This document shows positions 45,202-55,570 of a DNA stretch of 64,000 bases, one piece after another; position 1 is the first letter of the stretch, and each line of letters opens with the position of its first letter. This stretch comes from Methanobacteriaceae archaeon. Its GTDB lineage: Archaea > Methanobacteriota > Methanobacteria > Methanobacteriales > Methanobacteriaceae. The notes under the pieces are model-generated. The model saw only the letters and a program-made list of their open reading frames with translations. It had not been told where the DNA came from and made no database searches. The stretch covers positions 395,001-459,000 of the forward strand of contig JACBOA010000001.1 in NCBI GenBank assembly GCA_013403005.1. The letters run 5' to 3'. The translations under genes and the position numbers were made by a program.

Positions 45202-46764
45202 TTATTCTAAAGAATTCATCAAAAATTTAATGTCATCTTTGTATTTAACTGCAGCCTCACCAATGCACACCACTGCATCCGCATCACATTCCAATCCCTT
45301 TTTAAGTCCCTCAACTACCTGTTCGCGTGTGGCTCCAAGGGTGCCCATTCGGAATTCATCAGGCTCTTTAGAAGTTAATATAATCTTCCCTGATGAAATA
45401 TATTTCCCTGCAGCCTGGCGAGAATAATATGATGCGGGTATGATGAAATTTGCATTTTCCAATGCTTTTTTCATGATCTCTATATCTCCTGATGTTCCGG
45501 ATTCTGAGGAGATGGTGATGACCACTGCTAATTTTTTGTATTTTTTACCCAGTTCTCGGAGTACAGTTTCCACTCCAGAAGGATTATGGGCATAATCTAC
45601 TATCAAATCAAGATTTTTGCTGTGATAAATATATTCAAGACGCCCTGGAACACCGGTAAATGTTTTTATATTCTCTTTAATATGTTCCAATGGTATTTTT
45701 AACAGTTCATGTGCAGCTGCAATGGCTCCCAGGGCATTGTAAATGTTATGCAGTCCTGTGATATTCATTTCTATTCGAATATCTTTTTCGGGAGTTTTAA
45801 GGGTGAAACTGTTTTCAGTAATATCAGTTGCCAGATAATCTGGATATGGCTGTTTTAGACCACAATCACATTCAAAGTAGCCTACCCCGGAAACTGTTTC
45901 CTTTATTTTAATATTATTCCCACATAAACATGATTTTTCACTCTCACCCTGAGGGGGGTGATTTACTCCGAAGGTAACAATTTTTCCCTGATAATTCAAC
46001 TCTCTAATCAATCCCCATATGGTGGGATCATCTCCGTTAACAATTATCGTTTCGCCCTGAAGTTTTTCAATAATTTCTCCCTTTATCTGGGCGTAATTAA
46101 GGAAATTATCTTCATTATTAAGGTGGTCAGGGTTAATATTGGTTATTATCCCCCCTGAAGGATGACATCTTTCCAGTATGAATCTCAAATCACCCTTTAT
46201 ACCTTCGGTACCAGTTTCTAGGATGGCCACATCACCTTTCAACCTGCATTGTAAGGGTGGAATATAATCAACATTGCCCTGAAGAGTTTTAAATCCGTGT
46301 TCTGTGGGATTTAAACCGGTCTGGTAACATAGGTGTTTGAGGAGGGTGGTGGTGGTGGTCTTGCCATTGGTGCCGGTGATGCAGATCACTGGTTTATCCG
46401 GGGGTATTTGTTTTAGAAGATCATCCACTTCCAAGAGTTGGGCGTTACTGTTTAAGATCATTTGGAATAATTCTGAAGTTTTGGGGAGGCTGGGTGGGGG
46501 TATAATATAATCAGATGACTTAAAGAATGATTCTGGATGATTGTTCAGATAGATTGTGGTATTATAACCATGGAGGGTGTAAAGAAATGGGCAATTATTT
46601 GAATCCTGGTGATCAGTGCATATTACATGGTGATTATGGTCCATCAATACTCTTGCAGCCAGGTTTCCCACCACACCACATATGCCTATGACTCCATAGG
46701 TTTCTATTTTCTTTTGAGGGACCTTTTCAGCCTCTAATGAATGTTTATCAATATTAGCACTCAT
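45202..46764 (-). CDS. Mur-ligase family protein, pseudomurein peptide ligase (MurC/MurT-like)
   Basis: The 520-residue ATP-dependent amide ligase has an N-terminal Rossmann-type domain (VIGICGVVGNLAARVLMDH), central ATPase with ICITGTNGKTTTTTLL and TNINPDHLNNEDNF, a four-cysteine insertion (CLCG ... CDCG) as in the MurT group, and the C-terminal domain with GRLEYIYHSKNLDLIVDYAHNPSG. Such ligases build the peptide of pseudomurein in Methanobacteriales, but the exact amino acid added cannot be read. It lies upstream of the small exported gene and 355 bp downstream of the pMurE gene. Confidence 0.88.
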   Translation of the reverse strand: MSANIDKHSLEAEKVPQKKIETYGVIGICGVVGNLAARVLMDHNHHVICTDHQDSNNCPFLYTLHGYNTTIYLNNHPESFFKSSDYIIPPPSLPKTSELFQMILNSNAQLLEVDDLLKQIPPDKPVICITGTNGKTTTTTLLKHLCYQTGLNPTEHGFKTLQGNVDYIPPLQCRLKGDVAILETGTEGIKGDLRFILERCHPSGGIITNINPDHLNNEDNFLNYAQIKGEIIEKLQGETIIVNGDDPTIWGLIRELNYQGKIVTFGVNHPPQGESEKSCLCGNNIKIKETVSGVGYFECDCGLKQPYPDYLATDITENSFTLKTPEKDIRIEMNITGLHNIYNALGAIAAAHELLKIPLEHIKENIKTFTGVPGRLEYIYHSKNLDLIVDYAHNPSGVETVLRELGKKYKKLAVVITISSESGTSGDIEIMKKALENANFIIPASYYSRQAAGKYISSGKIILTSKEPDEFRMGTLGATREQVVEGLKKGLECDADAVVCIGEAAVKYKDDIKFLMNSLE

Positions 46765-47119
46765 CTATTCAGCACCGTCTTTTCTACTATTTGTTTTCTT
46801 GTCATTTGAGAAAAATTTTCCCATTTAAATTTAACATGGATTTTTTCCATTATTTTTAGATTATAATTATGATGAGTTTTTGATTCAATTAATATTAATG
46901 GCTATTAGTAAAGGTTATTCTGTTATTTAACCTTAATAAATTCATTTATAATCTTTAACATCATTCAATACAGGATATTGCCCTAAATATAAAAAATTCA
47001 ATAAAAGATATCCTATAAAGATATTAAATGGCTCAATTGAGCTTTTGATTAAAGGTGATAAAAAGATAATTTTAAACATCTGATCCATTTATTAAATGGA
47101 TCATCCATTAATTTATTCC
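46765..47119. other. Intergenic region between the two Mur ligases
   Basis: About 355 AT-rich bases with no gene or distinct repeat seen. It separates two minus-strand genes and should contain the promoter of the MurC/MurT-like ligase. Confidence 0.4.
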
Positions 47120-48538
47120 TTAAATTAATTTCAGATTCTTTAAAACATCTGATGCTGGATCCATTCCCTGAGCACCGATTAGAAGTATGGTATCATTGTT
47201 ATGAGCTGACTTTACAGCATTATGTAATGACTCAGCTAGTGTGTTATAATGGATGTAATTTATCCCTTCATTGTGCAGTACCTCTATAAATACCTTTTTC
47301 TCTTCTTCCTTCACCCAGTTTGCATCATCCACCACATCTTCACTACTGGTCAATATTAAGTTACATTTAATCCCTTTAACTGAATCAGCAATAGCCTGTG
47401 CATTCAACTGGTTAATTGACTTTCCTCTGGAACCTCTAATTGCACAAACTAGATAAAGCTCTCCGGAGTTTAATTCTACCGTGCTTTTGATGGTGGCTCT
47501 GATGCCATCAGGATTATGAGCAAAATCATCAATAATCAGGGGTTCCTTTTTTAGTATAGAGAATCTGCGTTTCAAAGGCTGGTATTTAGTCACAGCCCTC
47601 CTGATAATCTCTGGTTCAATTCCTAAGGCTATTGCAGCTCCCACTGCTGCCAGAGTATTCTGGATGAAATGCGGGCTTTGAAATGGAAGATCAGATCTGG
47701 GAATGATTAACTGCTCTTTATATAATATGCCTTCATCAGTTGATTTAACATCCGTATCTGAGCCATAGAAGAATGTATTAACACCTTCCGGGACCAGTTT
47801 CTCCATCCTGCAAATTAAAGGATCATCATGGTTTAAAATAACAAATTTCCCTTTAAATCCTTTTAAAACACCTGAAATTTCTGCTGATGCCTCCTCCAAT
47901 GAATTCACCAGGCCAATATGATCTAAAGCAACATTGGTGAGCACTACCATCTGAGGTTCAATGGCACTGGTCATTAGGTGGGCGTGTCCCACCATCTTCC
48001 GGTTGTCCCATCCCTGCACCTCTGAAACCTCTAAAACCAGATAATCCGGATATTGCCCTAATTCTGCAATCTGTTTGGCCACCATGGGATCAATAAGGGT
48101 GTTAAACTCTGATTCTGAATCGGTGTTGGTGTGAGAATGGTATCCTGCTTCCAGGAGGATGTTATTTATCATGTGGGTGGTGGTTGATTTTCCATTGGTA
48201 CCAGTTACCACTACCCTTAATGAATCAGGTGCGAATTTATTTATGGCCCAGTGAGTAGCAAAAGCATTGGCCAACTCAATTTTTTCAGTTAAAATCAGGG
48301 GTAAATCTATTTTTTCAGCAATTTCAACAGATTTACCACGGGCATCCTGCGTTACCACGCATGAAGCACCCTTATCTTGAGCCATCTTAACACCGGTTTC
48401 ATCAATCCAGTGTCTTACCACCACATCACCTTCTCTGGCATCTTTTAAAATATTGAAAATTCCATTGATAACCCGCTCTTCACCTATTAATTTTCCTCCA
48501 GATTTCCGAGCTAGATAAGTGGTGGTTAATTTTTTCAT
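47120..48538 (-). CDS. pMurE: Pseudomurein peptide ligase pMurE
   Basis: The 472-residue MurE/MurF relative has an N-terminal substrate domain (KKLTTTYLARKSGGKLIGEERVING), the ATP-binding VVVTGTNGKSTTTHMINN, TNVALDHIGLVNSLEEAS and the C-terminal DDFAHNPDGIRATIKSTVE. Structures of methanogen pMurE proteins show the same three-domain form. It joins a residue of the pseudomurein peptide. GAGGTC lies 9 bases before the ATG. It follows the MraY-like gene on the same strand. Confidence 0.9.
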   Translation of the reverse strand: MKKLTTTYLARKSGGKLIGEERVINGIFNILKDAREGDVVVRHWIDETGVKMAQDKGASCVVTQDARGKSVEIAEKIDLPLILTEKIELANAFATHWAINKFAPDSLRVVVTGTNGKSTTTHMINNILLEAGYHSHTNTDSESEFNTLIDPMVAKQIAELGQYPDYLVLEVSEVQGWDNRKMVGHAHLMTSAIEPQMVVLTNVALDHIGLVNSLEEASAEISGVLKGFKGKFVILNHDDPLICRMEKLVPEGVNTFFYGSDTDVKSTDEGILYKEQLIIPRSDLPFQSPHFIQNTLAAVGAAIALGIEPEIIRRAVTKYQPLKRRFSILKKEPLIIDDFAHNPDGIRATIKSTVELNSGELYLVCAIRGSRGKSINQLNAQAIADSVKGIKCNLILTSSEDVVDDANWVKEEEKKVFIEVLHNEGINYIHYNTLAESLHNAVKSAHNNDTILLIGAQGMDPASDVLKNLKLI

Positions 48539-48633
48539 ATTTACTTAGACCTCTTTTTTATGAGAAGATATGGTTTATTTCTGATTTATTATTCCATTAT
48601 AATCATCTATAAGTATCCGATAATCTAATGGAG

Positions 48634-49710
48634 TTACCAGAAAAATTGGTAAATTAAAATGGCTGACATACAAATGATTAGAGTTGTGCACCAGTAAAGT
48701 GCTACGATTTTTTTCTCTGACAGACCTTTGTAATGCAGAGTATGGTGTAATGGTTCAACTGGCAGTTTTATGATGTGAGCGCGGTGCATGAGACTGACTA
48801 TAACTGATATTATGGGTATGGCCAGTGCAATGACTGCAAAGTAGATGATATCTCCCAGGAAACCTGCAGTTATGTAACCTGCGCCCAGGGCAAAGGATCC
48901 TGTGTCTCCCATAATAATACTTGCCGGATATCTGTTGAAAGCAAGAAAACCTAGCGAAACTCCAGTTAAAACAGTGAAGAGTATAGCTGAACTGGGATTC
49001 CCTTTGATGATAGAAAAAATAGTGCATGAAGCTGATGCAATGGTTAGTATGCCTGCTGCCAGGCCGTCCATTCCATCAATGAGGTTCACCGAGTTAATGG
49101 AACCTATCACTCCAAATATAACCACTGGAATAATGAAAATTCCTGTTTCAAATCCCAGGACCATGCTACTAACTCCACCTGTCACCACCAGGAAAACTCC
49201 CAGAATGATCTGGGCGATAATTTTATCCCTCTCTTTCACCTCGCTTTTTATGGGTGTTTCATCAGTGATTTTCACTTTTTCAAGTTTCAATAAATCTGGA
49301 AGGTCCTGCTTGGCCTTTTCAGTAGCCACCCTTGCTTCCTCGCCAGGTTCAAGTGTTAAACGACCAATATTAACCGGTTGGGGGGTGATGTTACGCACTA
49401 CTTTTTGCACTTCTTTGATTTTCAATCCTAGTAAATCATCCAGTAAACCCACCACCCCTGCACTTAGCATGATCAGCACGGTAAGCACTAGATTTCTTTC
49501 CTGGAAATACAGGCAAGCAGCTAAAACTGCACCTAGAAGTATGGCCAAGCCCCCCATAGTAGGGGTGCCAGTTTTATGTTTGTGTTCAGTTACAATGGGA
49601 CGATCAGTTACATCGGCATCCTTCAATATCTTACGAACAAAGAAAGTGAAGAATATCGTGGCTAAAAAGGTTATAATGAAGGCTAAAACTAGATTCAGAG
49701 TATCAATCAA
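48634..49710 (-). CDS. MraY-like glycosyltransferase of pseudomurein synthesis
   Basis: The 358-residue protein has about ten membrane helices and the MraY signatures DDLLGLK, INSVNLIDGMDGLAAG and IMGDTGSFALGAGY. A soluble insertion of about 60 residues (after the DDLLGLK segment, rich in Glu and Lys, containing TPQPVNIGRLTLEPG) is not present in bacterial MraY. It probably transfers the sugar-peptide to a lipid carrier. Start: TTG 49708-49710 with AGGTGG 4 bases upstream. It neighbours pMurE and the CarB-like ligase. Confidence 0.9.
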   Translation of the reverse strand: MIDTLNLVLAFIITFLATIFFTFFVRKILKDADVTDRPIVTEHKHKTGTPTMGGLAILLGAVLAACLYFQERNLVLTVLIMLSAGVVGLLDDLLGLKIKEVQKVVRNITPQPVNIGRLTLEPGEEARVATEKAKQDLPDLLKLEKVKITDETPIKSEVKERDKIIAQIILGVFLVVTGGVSSMVLGFETGIFIIPVVIFGVIGSINSVNLIDGMDGLAAGILTIASASCTIFSIIKGNPSSAILFTVLTGVSLGFLAFNRYPASIIMGDTGSFALGAGYITAGFLGDIIYFAVIALAIPIISVIVSLMHRAHIIKLPVEPLHHTLHYKGLSEKKIVALYWCTTLIICMSAILIYQFFW

Positions 49711-49911
49711 TGTACCACCTAATTAATCAATGTTTTTTATGATTGGGATAGAATTTTTAATTTTTAATTATAATTCTTTATTTATAAAATTCTGTAATTT
49801 TAATCAAATGTTTCTATGTCAATTTATTCTTTAATTTGAGGTATAATAATACGTTTATGTATTTTATTTCCAAAATATTATTTCTAAGAAAAACTTAAAA
49901 CTACTCCCGGA

Positions 49912-51051
49912 TTATATAAATTTTTCCAGATTCAAGTTAAGTTTTGAAGCCGTTTTAAGGGCATTCTCTTCATTTACACCCCTGATTGTAATCCTTTGAT
50001 GGTTTTGAGGGCCGTGAATAATCCAACTGTTTTTGCCTTTGAAGTCTCTAAATTGATAGTTGTTTTTTTCACTGGGGTAATTACCCACTGGAACTTCCAG
50101 TGCGTAGTATTCTTTCATCCGATCCCTCACCAAAGATGCATCCCATTCTCCAGTGGCCATGTCCACCAGTTCATGTAACGGATTAATATCAGAAGAAGCA
50201 GCAGTCAGGTACCGGGTACCACTTGGTCTGGTGTTTATTTCTAAAACACAAGTTTCTTTATTCACTTTATTGAATATGAGGTCCAGGTCAGCTGTTCCCT
50301 CAACACCCATGAGTTCTGCAATGTTTCTGGCTATTTTTTGGATGTTCTGGTTGTAATGGGGGAGGTCTTCACCTTCAACACCTAAATCAAGAGGTGCTTT
50401 TTTTAATTTCTTAAGAGGGTGAATGCAGTCTAGGGTTGTTTTTCCCTTGTAAACTGGAATAAGGGGAATAGATTCTCTTTCCCATCTTAGTATCTCCACT
50501 GATATTTCAATCCCTTCTAAGAATTGTTCAACCAGGGCATAATCATACTGTTTAAGGTAATCAGTCACATCATTTTTTTTTAAGGCGATTTTAATGTCCT
50601 TACCACCCTGACCTTGATTCTGTTTTAGAACAAGAGGGTATTCTGTTGTTTCAAGTTCCTGTGTGGATTTAATTAAACAGTGCTCAGGAGTTTTTATATT
50701 ATTTTTAAGGAGAAACTCTTTAGTTTTAACCTTATCCCCTGAGATTTTAACCGCATTTAGGGGAGATGCCACCACTGGCAGTCCATAATTTTTTTCCAGA
50801 TCTTCCTTAAGCAAGGCAACATCATAAAGAGGACCATCAATCCCTATGAGGGGTACAACTCCATCCACATCTTCTTTTATAGCTATATCTTTGGGATGAT
50901 CCATTCCTCGCGGTACAATGTAATATGAATCAGCTAAATTAAGATTTGAAGCCTTGGGATTTGATTCTGTTAGAACGGTGGTTATTCCCTTCTTTTTAGT
51001 ATAAAGAGCCACATCATCAAACAGGCGTGCTCCTATAAACAGCAATTTCAT
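49912..51051 (-). CDS. CarB-like ATP-grasp ligase of the pseudomurein locus
   Basis: The 379-residue ATP-grasp protein resembles half of CarB: KLLFIGARLFDDVALY, PLVLKQNQGQGGKDIKI, ALVEQFLEGIEISVEILRW and CVLEINTRPSGTRYL. It has one grasp domain rather than two. Comparative work on Methanobacteriales and Methanopyrus places a CarB-like ATP-grasp gene in the pseudomurein cluster. The substrate is unknown, but an amino-acid or peptide ligation is likely. Confidence 0.85.
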   Translation of the reverse strand: MKLLFIGARLFDDVALYTKKKGITTVLTESNPKASNLNLADSYYIVPRGMDHPKDIAIKEDVDGVVPLIGIDGPLYDVALLKEDLEKNYGLPVVASPLNAVKISGDKVKTKEFLLKNNIKTPEHCLIKSTQELETTEYPLVLKQNQGQGGKDIKIALKKNDVTDYLKQYDYALVEQFLEGIEISVEILRWERESIPLIPVYKGKTTLDCIHPLKKLKKAPLDLGVEGEDLPHYNQNIQKIARNIAELMGVEGTADLDLIFNKVNKETCVLEINTRPSGTRYLTAASSDINPLHELVDMATGEWDASLVRDRMKEYYALEVPVGNYPSEKNNYQFRDFKGKNSWIIHGPQNHQRITIRGVNEENALKTASKLNLNLEKFI

Positions 51052-51308
51052 GTTATCTTAAATTTTTTAGTTTATTTTAATTCATTAGGAATATTCATTT
51101 AGGAATAAATATAAGGATTCAATTAATGAACCTGTGGTATGATTGTTGAAGTTTATTTTTAAAACTTTCATTTCAATTAAAATTCAGAAGTATTCCTGGT
51201 TTAAATAATCAAACTTACTTTTTCATTTCCTTATTTTTTCATTTCATTTCAAAGAACTTTTGAAGAGCTTTTTTTTATTGATCATATTATTCAGTTATTA
51301 TAATATTT

Positions 51309-51791
51309 TCAGTTCTTAGGGCTGCTTTGATTTATAACCTTGTTGAAAACTTTTAAAACATGATTCATGCTTTTTTCAACTTCCCTGGAAATCTCACCTA
51401 TCAAATTCATCTTTTTAGGTTGTATTCCCAGAAGAAATATTTCAGAAGGAGATGTTGATTCTAAATATTTAATGAAAAAAGATAAGGGCATGGCATGGGT
51501 GGATATGCTGTAATTATCAATTTCTTCTTTTTCCACCAATCTGATATGTCCCGGGGGTTTGTTCATTTCCACAGCATCCAGCAGGATTATGTGGCTAGGT
51601 TTTTCTTTTTTTATGGCACCGGTGAAATTTTCTGGTACAGTCTTACAATCAAAAACTATCAAATTTTTCTTATCAGCAAATAAATGGGACATTTTCTGGG
51701 CTAGAACAGATCCAAGGGCATCATCTCCCCTCATATCATTTCCTATCCCTAAAATCACAATTTTACTGTAACCTTCAAGAAACTGTTTCAA
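51309..51791 (-). CDS. hycI: Hydrogenase maturation protease (HycI family)
   Basis: This endopeptidase removes the C-terminal peptide of a [NiFe] hydrogenase large subunit after nickel insertion. The 160-residue protein has ILGIGNDMRGDDALGSVLA (metal-binding Asp), ILLDAVEMNKPPG, STHAMPLSFFIKYL and IFLLGIQPKKM. It starts with TTG at 51789-51791 and overlaps the methyltransferase stop by 17 bases. A nearby NikR gene also points to nickel use. Confidence 0.88.
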   Translation of the reverse strand: MKQFLEGYSKIVILGIGNDMRGDDALGSVLAQKMSHLFADKKNLIVFDCKTVPENFTGAIKKEKPSHIILLDAVEMNKPPGHIRLVEKEEIDNYSISTHAMPLSFFIKYLESTSPSEIFLLGIQPKKMNLIGEISREVEKSMNHVLKVFNKVINQSSPKN

Positions 51792-52545
51792 CTGATGCTC
51801 TAAGACTATCTAACCCACCTCCCATGGAATATTCCAAATTCAAAATAATAGTTTCGCCTTCATTAACTTTCAGATGATTGGTGGGAGCTAAAAGGGGAGG
51901 ATTCATCATGGGTGTCGGACCGCAGATAATTTTAGAAGTAAAAAGAGTGAAAGTGGTAATTTTAATGCTTGAAATTATTCCTGCAGCAGTGAGGGGAATA
52001 CGGATTTGATATTCTACTTTCTCTGGTATATGTTGCTTGAAGTCTATTTTATCGTATATTATTAGCTTGCTAAGCAACTTATACTGCGGAATTTTCCCTT
52101 CCAGGTAAAGGGGGTAGCCAATGCTCAGATCTACCAGTTCCACTCCATTGAAAACACCGCAAGGAATAATATCTCCATCTTCTTTCAGGTATTTCCGCAC
52201 CGAATTAAGAACCGGAGCCTGGTCTTCCTCTATAAGAGCGGTGTCCATCATTTCGCAGATGATTAAATCAGCATATTCTGGAAAAATAATATTTCTGGCA
52301 TCATTTACCAGTAAAGAAACGTTTTTAATTGATTTAAGATTATTCTCTGCTAATTTGGCAGTGTAAGGATCTTTTTCAACAGCGTAGACGTGACGAGCTA
52401 GGGGTGCGGCCCAGGAACTCAGTATTCCTGACCCGGCCCCTAGATCGTATACAATTCCTTTTGTTTTTTTAGTTATAGCTTCGTAAAGTGCTGATAATCG
52501 CTCTTCATCTGAAAGCAGGTGCTGTTGATAGGATGTAAGTTTCAT
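51775..52545 (-). CDS. SAM-dependent methyltransferase (PRMT-like)
   Basis: The 256-residue protein has the SAM motif I VYDLGAGSGILSSWAAPLA, the acidic motif VYAVEKDPYTAKL and LIICEMMDTALIEEDQAPVLN, which resembles the double-E loop of arginine methyltransferases. It has a C-terminal beta-rich half (LKVNEGETIILNLEYSMGGGLDSLRAS). The substrate is not known. The gene overlaps hycI and follows nikR by 38 bp, so the three may form one transcript. Confidence 0.83.
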   Translation of the reverse strand: MKLTSYQQHLLSDEERLSALYEAITKKTKGIVYDLGAGSGILSSWAAPLARHVYAVEKDPYTAKLAENNLKSIKNVSLLVNDARNIIFPEYADLIICEMMDTALIEEDQAPVLNSVRKYLKEDGDIIPCGVFNGVELVDLSIGYPLYLEGKIPQYKLLSKLIIYDKIDFKQHIPEKVEYQIRIPLTAAGIISSIKITTFTLFTSKIICGPTPMMNPPLLAPTNHLKVNEGETIILNLEYSMGGGLDSLRASVETVS

Positions 52546-52583
52546 CCTGTTTATCTTGTTGAATTAGGGTATTATTTTTTATC

Positions 52584-52988
52584 CTAATTGGGGCCGCTGG
52601 CAGTACTGGTGAGTTTAACGTGTTCTACTCCTTTGAGTCTCATGATCTTTTCAGTGAGGTCTCGGATGTATTTAACGTCTCCTTTAACTACCACGACTTC
52701 CAGACAGTATTTTTCGGTCATGTGCACGTGCATAACCGCGTTGATGTATTCTCTGAAATCGTGTTGGATGTCGGTAAGATCTTCCATAACTCCGGTGTAG
52801 TGGTGGTCGTATATCACGGCAATGATACCTATACGGTCACCTTCCATTTCCTTCATCCACTGGTAACGTACAATATAGTCTTTTAATGCATCTCGAATTC
52901 CTTTGGAACGTGATTGATATCCTCTATCTTTCAATACTTCATCGAACTCACTTAAGAGTTTTTTTGGTAATGACATACTTATTCTCAT
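52584..52988 (-). CDS. nikR: Nickel-responsive regulator NikR
   Basis: The 134-residue protein has an N-terminal ribbon-helix-helix (MRISMSLPKKLLSEFDEVLKDRGYQSRSKGIRDALKDYI) and a C-terminal ACT domain. The nickel ligands known in E. coli NikR are all present at equal positions: His76, His87, His89, Cys95 (HVHMTEKYC). It controls nickel uptake genes. Start: GGAGGG lies 9 bases before the ATG at 52986-52988. Palindromes in its promoter region (53023-53056) could be its own operators. Confidence 0.95.
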   Translation of the reverse strand: MRISMSLPKKLLSEFDEVLKDRGYQSRSKGIRDALKDYIVRYQWMKEMEGDRIGIIAVIYDHHYTGVMEDLTDIQHDFREYINAVMHVHMTEKYCLEVVVVKGDVKYIRDLTEKIMRLKGVEHVKLTSTASGPN

Positions 52989-53022
52989 CAAGGTGGTCCC
53001 TCCAAGTAGTTTAATATTATAT

Positions 53023-53056
53023 TACTATTTCATAGTATTTAAATGTTGCAATACTA
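53023..53056. promoter_or_regulatory. Palindromes over the nikR promoter
   Basis: TACTAT-N3-ATAGTA at 53023-53037 overlaps TAGTAT-N12-ATACTA at 53033-53056, all perfect. They cover the presumed nikR TATA box (53037-53044) and the region up to the RNA start. Auto-repression by NikR is an inference; the spacing differs from the E. coli operator (N16). Confidence 0.5.
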
Positions 53057-53297
53057 ATCGAATATTGTTCACAAGAAACAATTTTTAAACATAAAATGTG
53101 AACATTTTTTGATTTTATATAAAAATTGTTATATATAAACTTTCCCATCCTTTAGTCAGGACGGCTATGAATCTGGGGGTTTTTTATATCATACTCTATT
53201 TTGCGGTGGTATAATCCATAAAGGTTGTAGAATATGGTTTAAAATGTTAATTTTGACCCAATCCTGCAGATAATATTGTAGAATTAAATTCCCACGG

Positions 53298-53321
53298 TAA
53301 TACTATTGATACAGGGTATTA
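53298..53321. promoter_or_regulatory. Second 6-N12-6 palindrome, nikR-CBS region
   Basis: TAATAC at 53298-53303 and GTATTA at 53316-53321 are perfect inverted halves separated by 12 bases. The first site by nikR has the same architecture (TARTAY-N12-RTAYTA consensus of the two). It lies between nikR and the CBS gene and could control either. Confidence 0.45.
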
Positions 53322-53515
53322 TTCTTAATGCAATGAATAATATTAAGAAAATACCAATACATTAACGGATTTGCATACTGAGCCCGGTTCAACTCAGCAT
53401 TTTTTCATACCCTGATTATAATAAACTTTACTAATGAGATAATGGAATAAATACTATGCAATAATATTGGAATAACTTGGATTTATAATATTGTATTTAA
53501 AAAAGGGTGAAAAAA

Positions 53516-53917
53516 ATGAAAGTTAAAGAGGCAATGAACCAGGGTGTTATAACAATTACTTCCAGTACTCGTCCACCGGAAGCCTTTCAAAAAATGTACA
53601 AAGAAGGGGTAAGGAGACTATTTGTTATGGATGATGATGGGGAGCCTTTAGGTGTGGTTTCCTATTCTGATCTAATTGGAGTCCTTGGAACCATTAAACC
53701 ATCTGCTAAGGATGCGGTTTCCCTTGAGATTACAGATATAATGTCCAAAGAAGTGATAACCATATCTGCAGATGACAGGATAGAAGATGCAGCCAACCTT
53801 ATGTTAAGGGCAGATATATCTGGTTTATTAGTTCTGGAGGATGATAAACCTGTTGGTGTGATAACCAAGACAGATATCTGTCGGATGGTGGCCGCAGAAT
53901 TACTGGTGCCTGCATAA
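53516..53917 (+). CDS. Two-CBS-domain protein
   Basis: The 133-residue protein is a single Bateman module: first CBS MKVKEAMNQGVITI to PLGVVSYSDLIG, second DIMSKEVITISADD to PVGVITKTDICR. It has no other domain. It would bind an adenine nucleotide and regulate a partner that is not in view. Start: GGGTGA lies 5 bases before ATG 53516; a GTG (53507) overlaps that site. Confidence 0.88.
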   Translation: MKVKEAMNQGVITITSSTRPPEAFQKMYKEGVRRLFVMDDDGEPLGVVSYSDLIGVLGTIKPSAKDAVSLEITDIMSKEVITISADDRIEDAANLMLRADISGLLVLEDDKPVGVITKTDICRMVAAELLVPA

Positions 53918-54310
<393 letters not shown>

Positions 54311-54311
54311 T

Positions 54312-54836
<525 letters not shown>

Positions 54837-55484
54837 ATGTACATAGTGATAATGGGTGGTGGAAGGGTAGGATTAACCCTTGCTAACTACTTGGTGACTT
54901 CAGGAAATGATGTAACTCTAATAGAAAGTAATAGGGGTTTGTGTGCAAATGCTGCCACGGAATTAGATGCGTTGGTCATCTGCGGGAATGGTACGGATTT
55001 AAAAATCCTGGAAGAGGCTAATGTATCTGATGCTGATGTTTTTGTGGCAGCCACGGGTCATGATGAGGCCAACTTGCTATCGTGTATCCTGGTCAAAGAG
55101 TATAAAGTGCCTAAAATCATTGCCAGGGTCAGCAATCCTGATCATGAAGAGGCTTTTAAGAAGGTGGGTATCAACCATGTTATAAGTCCAGAGCTCACTG
55201 CAGCAGGATACCTGGAAAAACTGATCAACCGCCCTAAAATTGCTGATTTAATCGTTGTGGGTAAGGGGAATGCAGAACTACTCGACATAAGCATTCAGAA
55301 TTCCAAAGTAGTTGGGAAGAGAGTTGGTGATCTCAGTCCTACTGATGATTATATAATTGCAGCCATTCATCAAAATGGTGAGATGTACATCCCCCAGGAT
55401 GACTGGGTTCTGGAAAAAAATGAAAAAATATCAGTGCTGGTTAAAACCAGTTCAGTGAAGAAGGTAACCTCTTTTTTCATCTGA
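54837..55484 (+). CDS. trkA: TrkA-type potassium uptake regulator
   Basis: The 215-residue protein has an N-terminal NAD(H)-binding RCK domain (MYIVIMGGGRVGLTLANYL, VICGNGTDLKILEEANVSDADVFVAATG) and a C-terminal TrkA_C domain from about residue 135. It is a gating subunit for a TrkH/KtrB-type potassium channel; the channel gene is not in this window. GGTG lies 5 bases before the ATG. Confidence 0.92.
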   Translation: MYIVIMGGGRVGLTLANYLVTSGNDVTLIESNRGLCANAATELDALVICGNGTDLKILEEANVSDADVFVAATGHDEANLLSCILVKEYKVPKIIARVSNPDHEEAFKKVGINHVISPELTAAGYLEKLINRPKIADLIVVGKGNAELLDISIQNSKVVGKRVGDLSPTDDYIIAAIHQNGEMYIPQDDWVLEKNEKISVLVKTSSVKKVTSFFI

Positions 55485-55570
55485 CATGATACAATTATGT
55501 GATTATTTGTATGTTAAATTGTAATTACCTTATCTAAATCTTATTTATCTCTAAATTTCGTTTAAATTTT

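Larger units (their letters stand above)
52989..53515. other. Divergent region between nikR and a CBS gene
   Basis: About 525 AT-rich bases. It has a TATA-like element on the minus strand near 53037-53044 for nikR, palindromes at 53023-53056 and 53298-53321, and a TATA-like TTTATAATATTG at 53482-53493 for the CBS gene. No gene was seen. Confidence 0.5.

Noticed and set aside
48902..49726. 274-codon plus-strand frame antisense to the MraY-like gene
   Set aside because: The opposite strand is a clear MraY-family protein with conserved motifs. The antisense frame has no ribosome binding site or recognisable motif.
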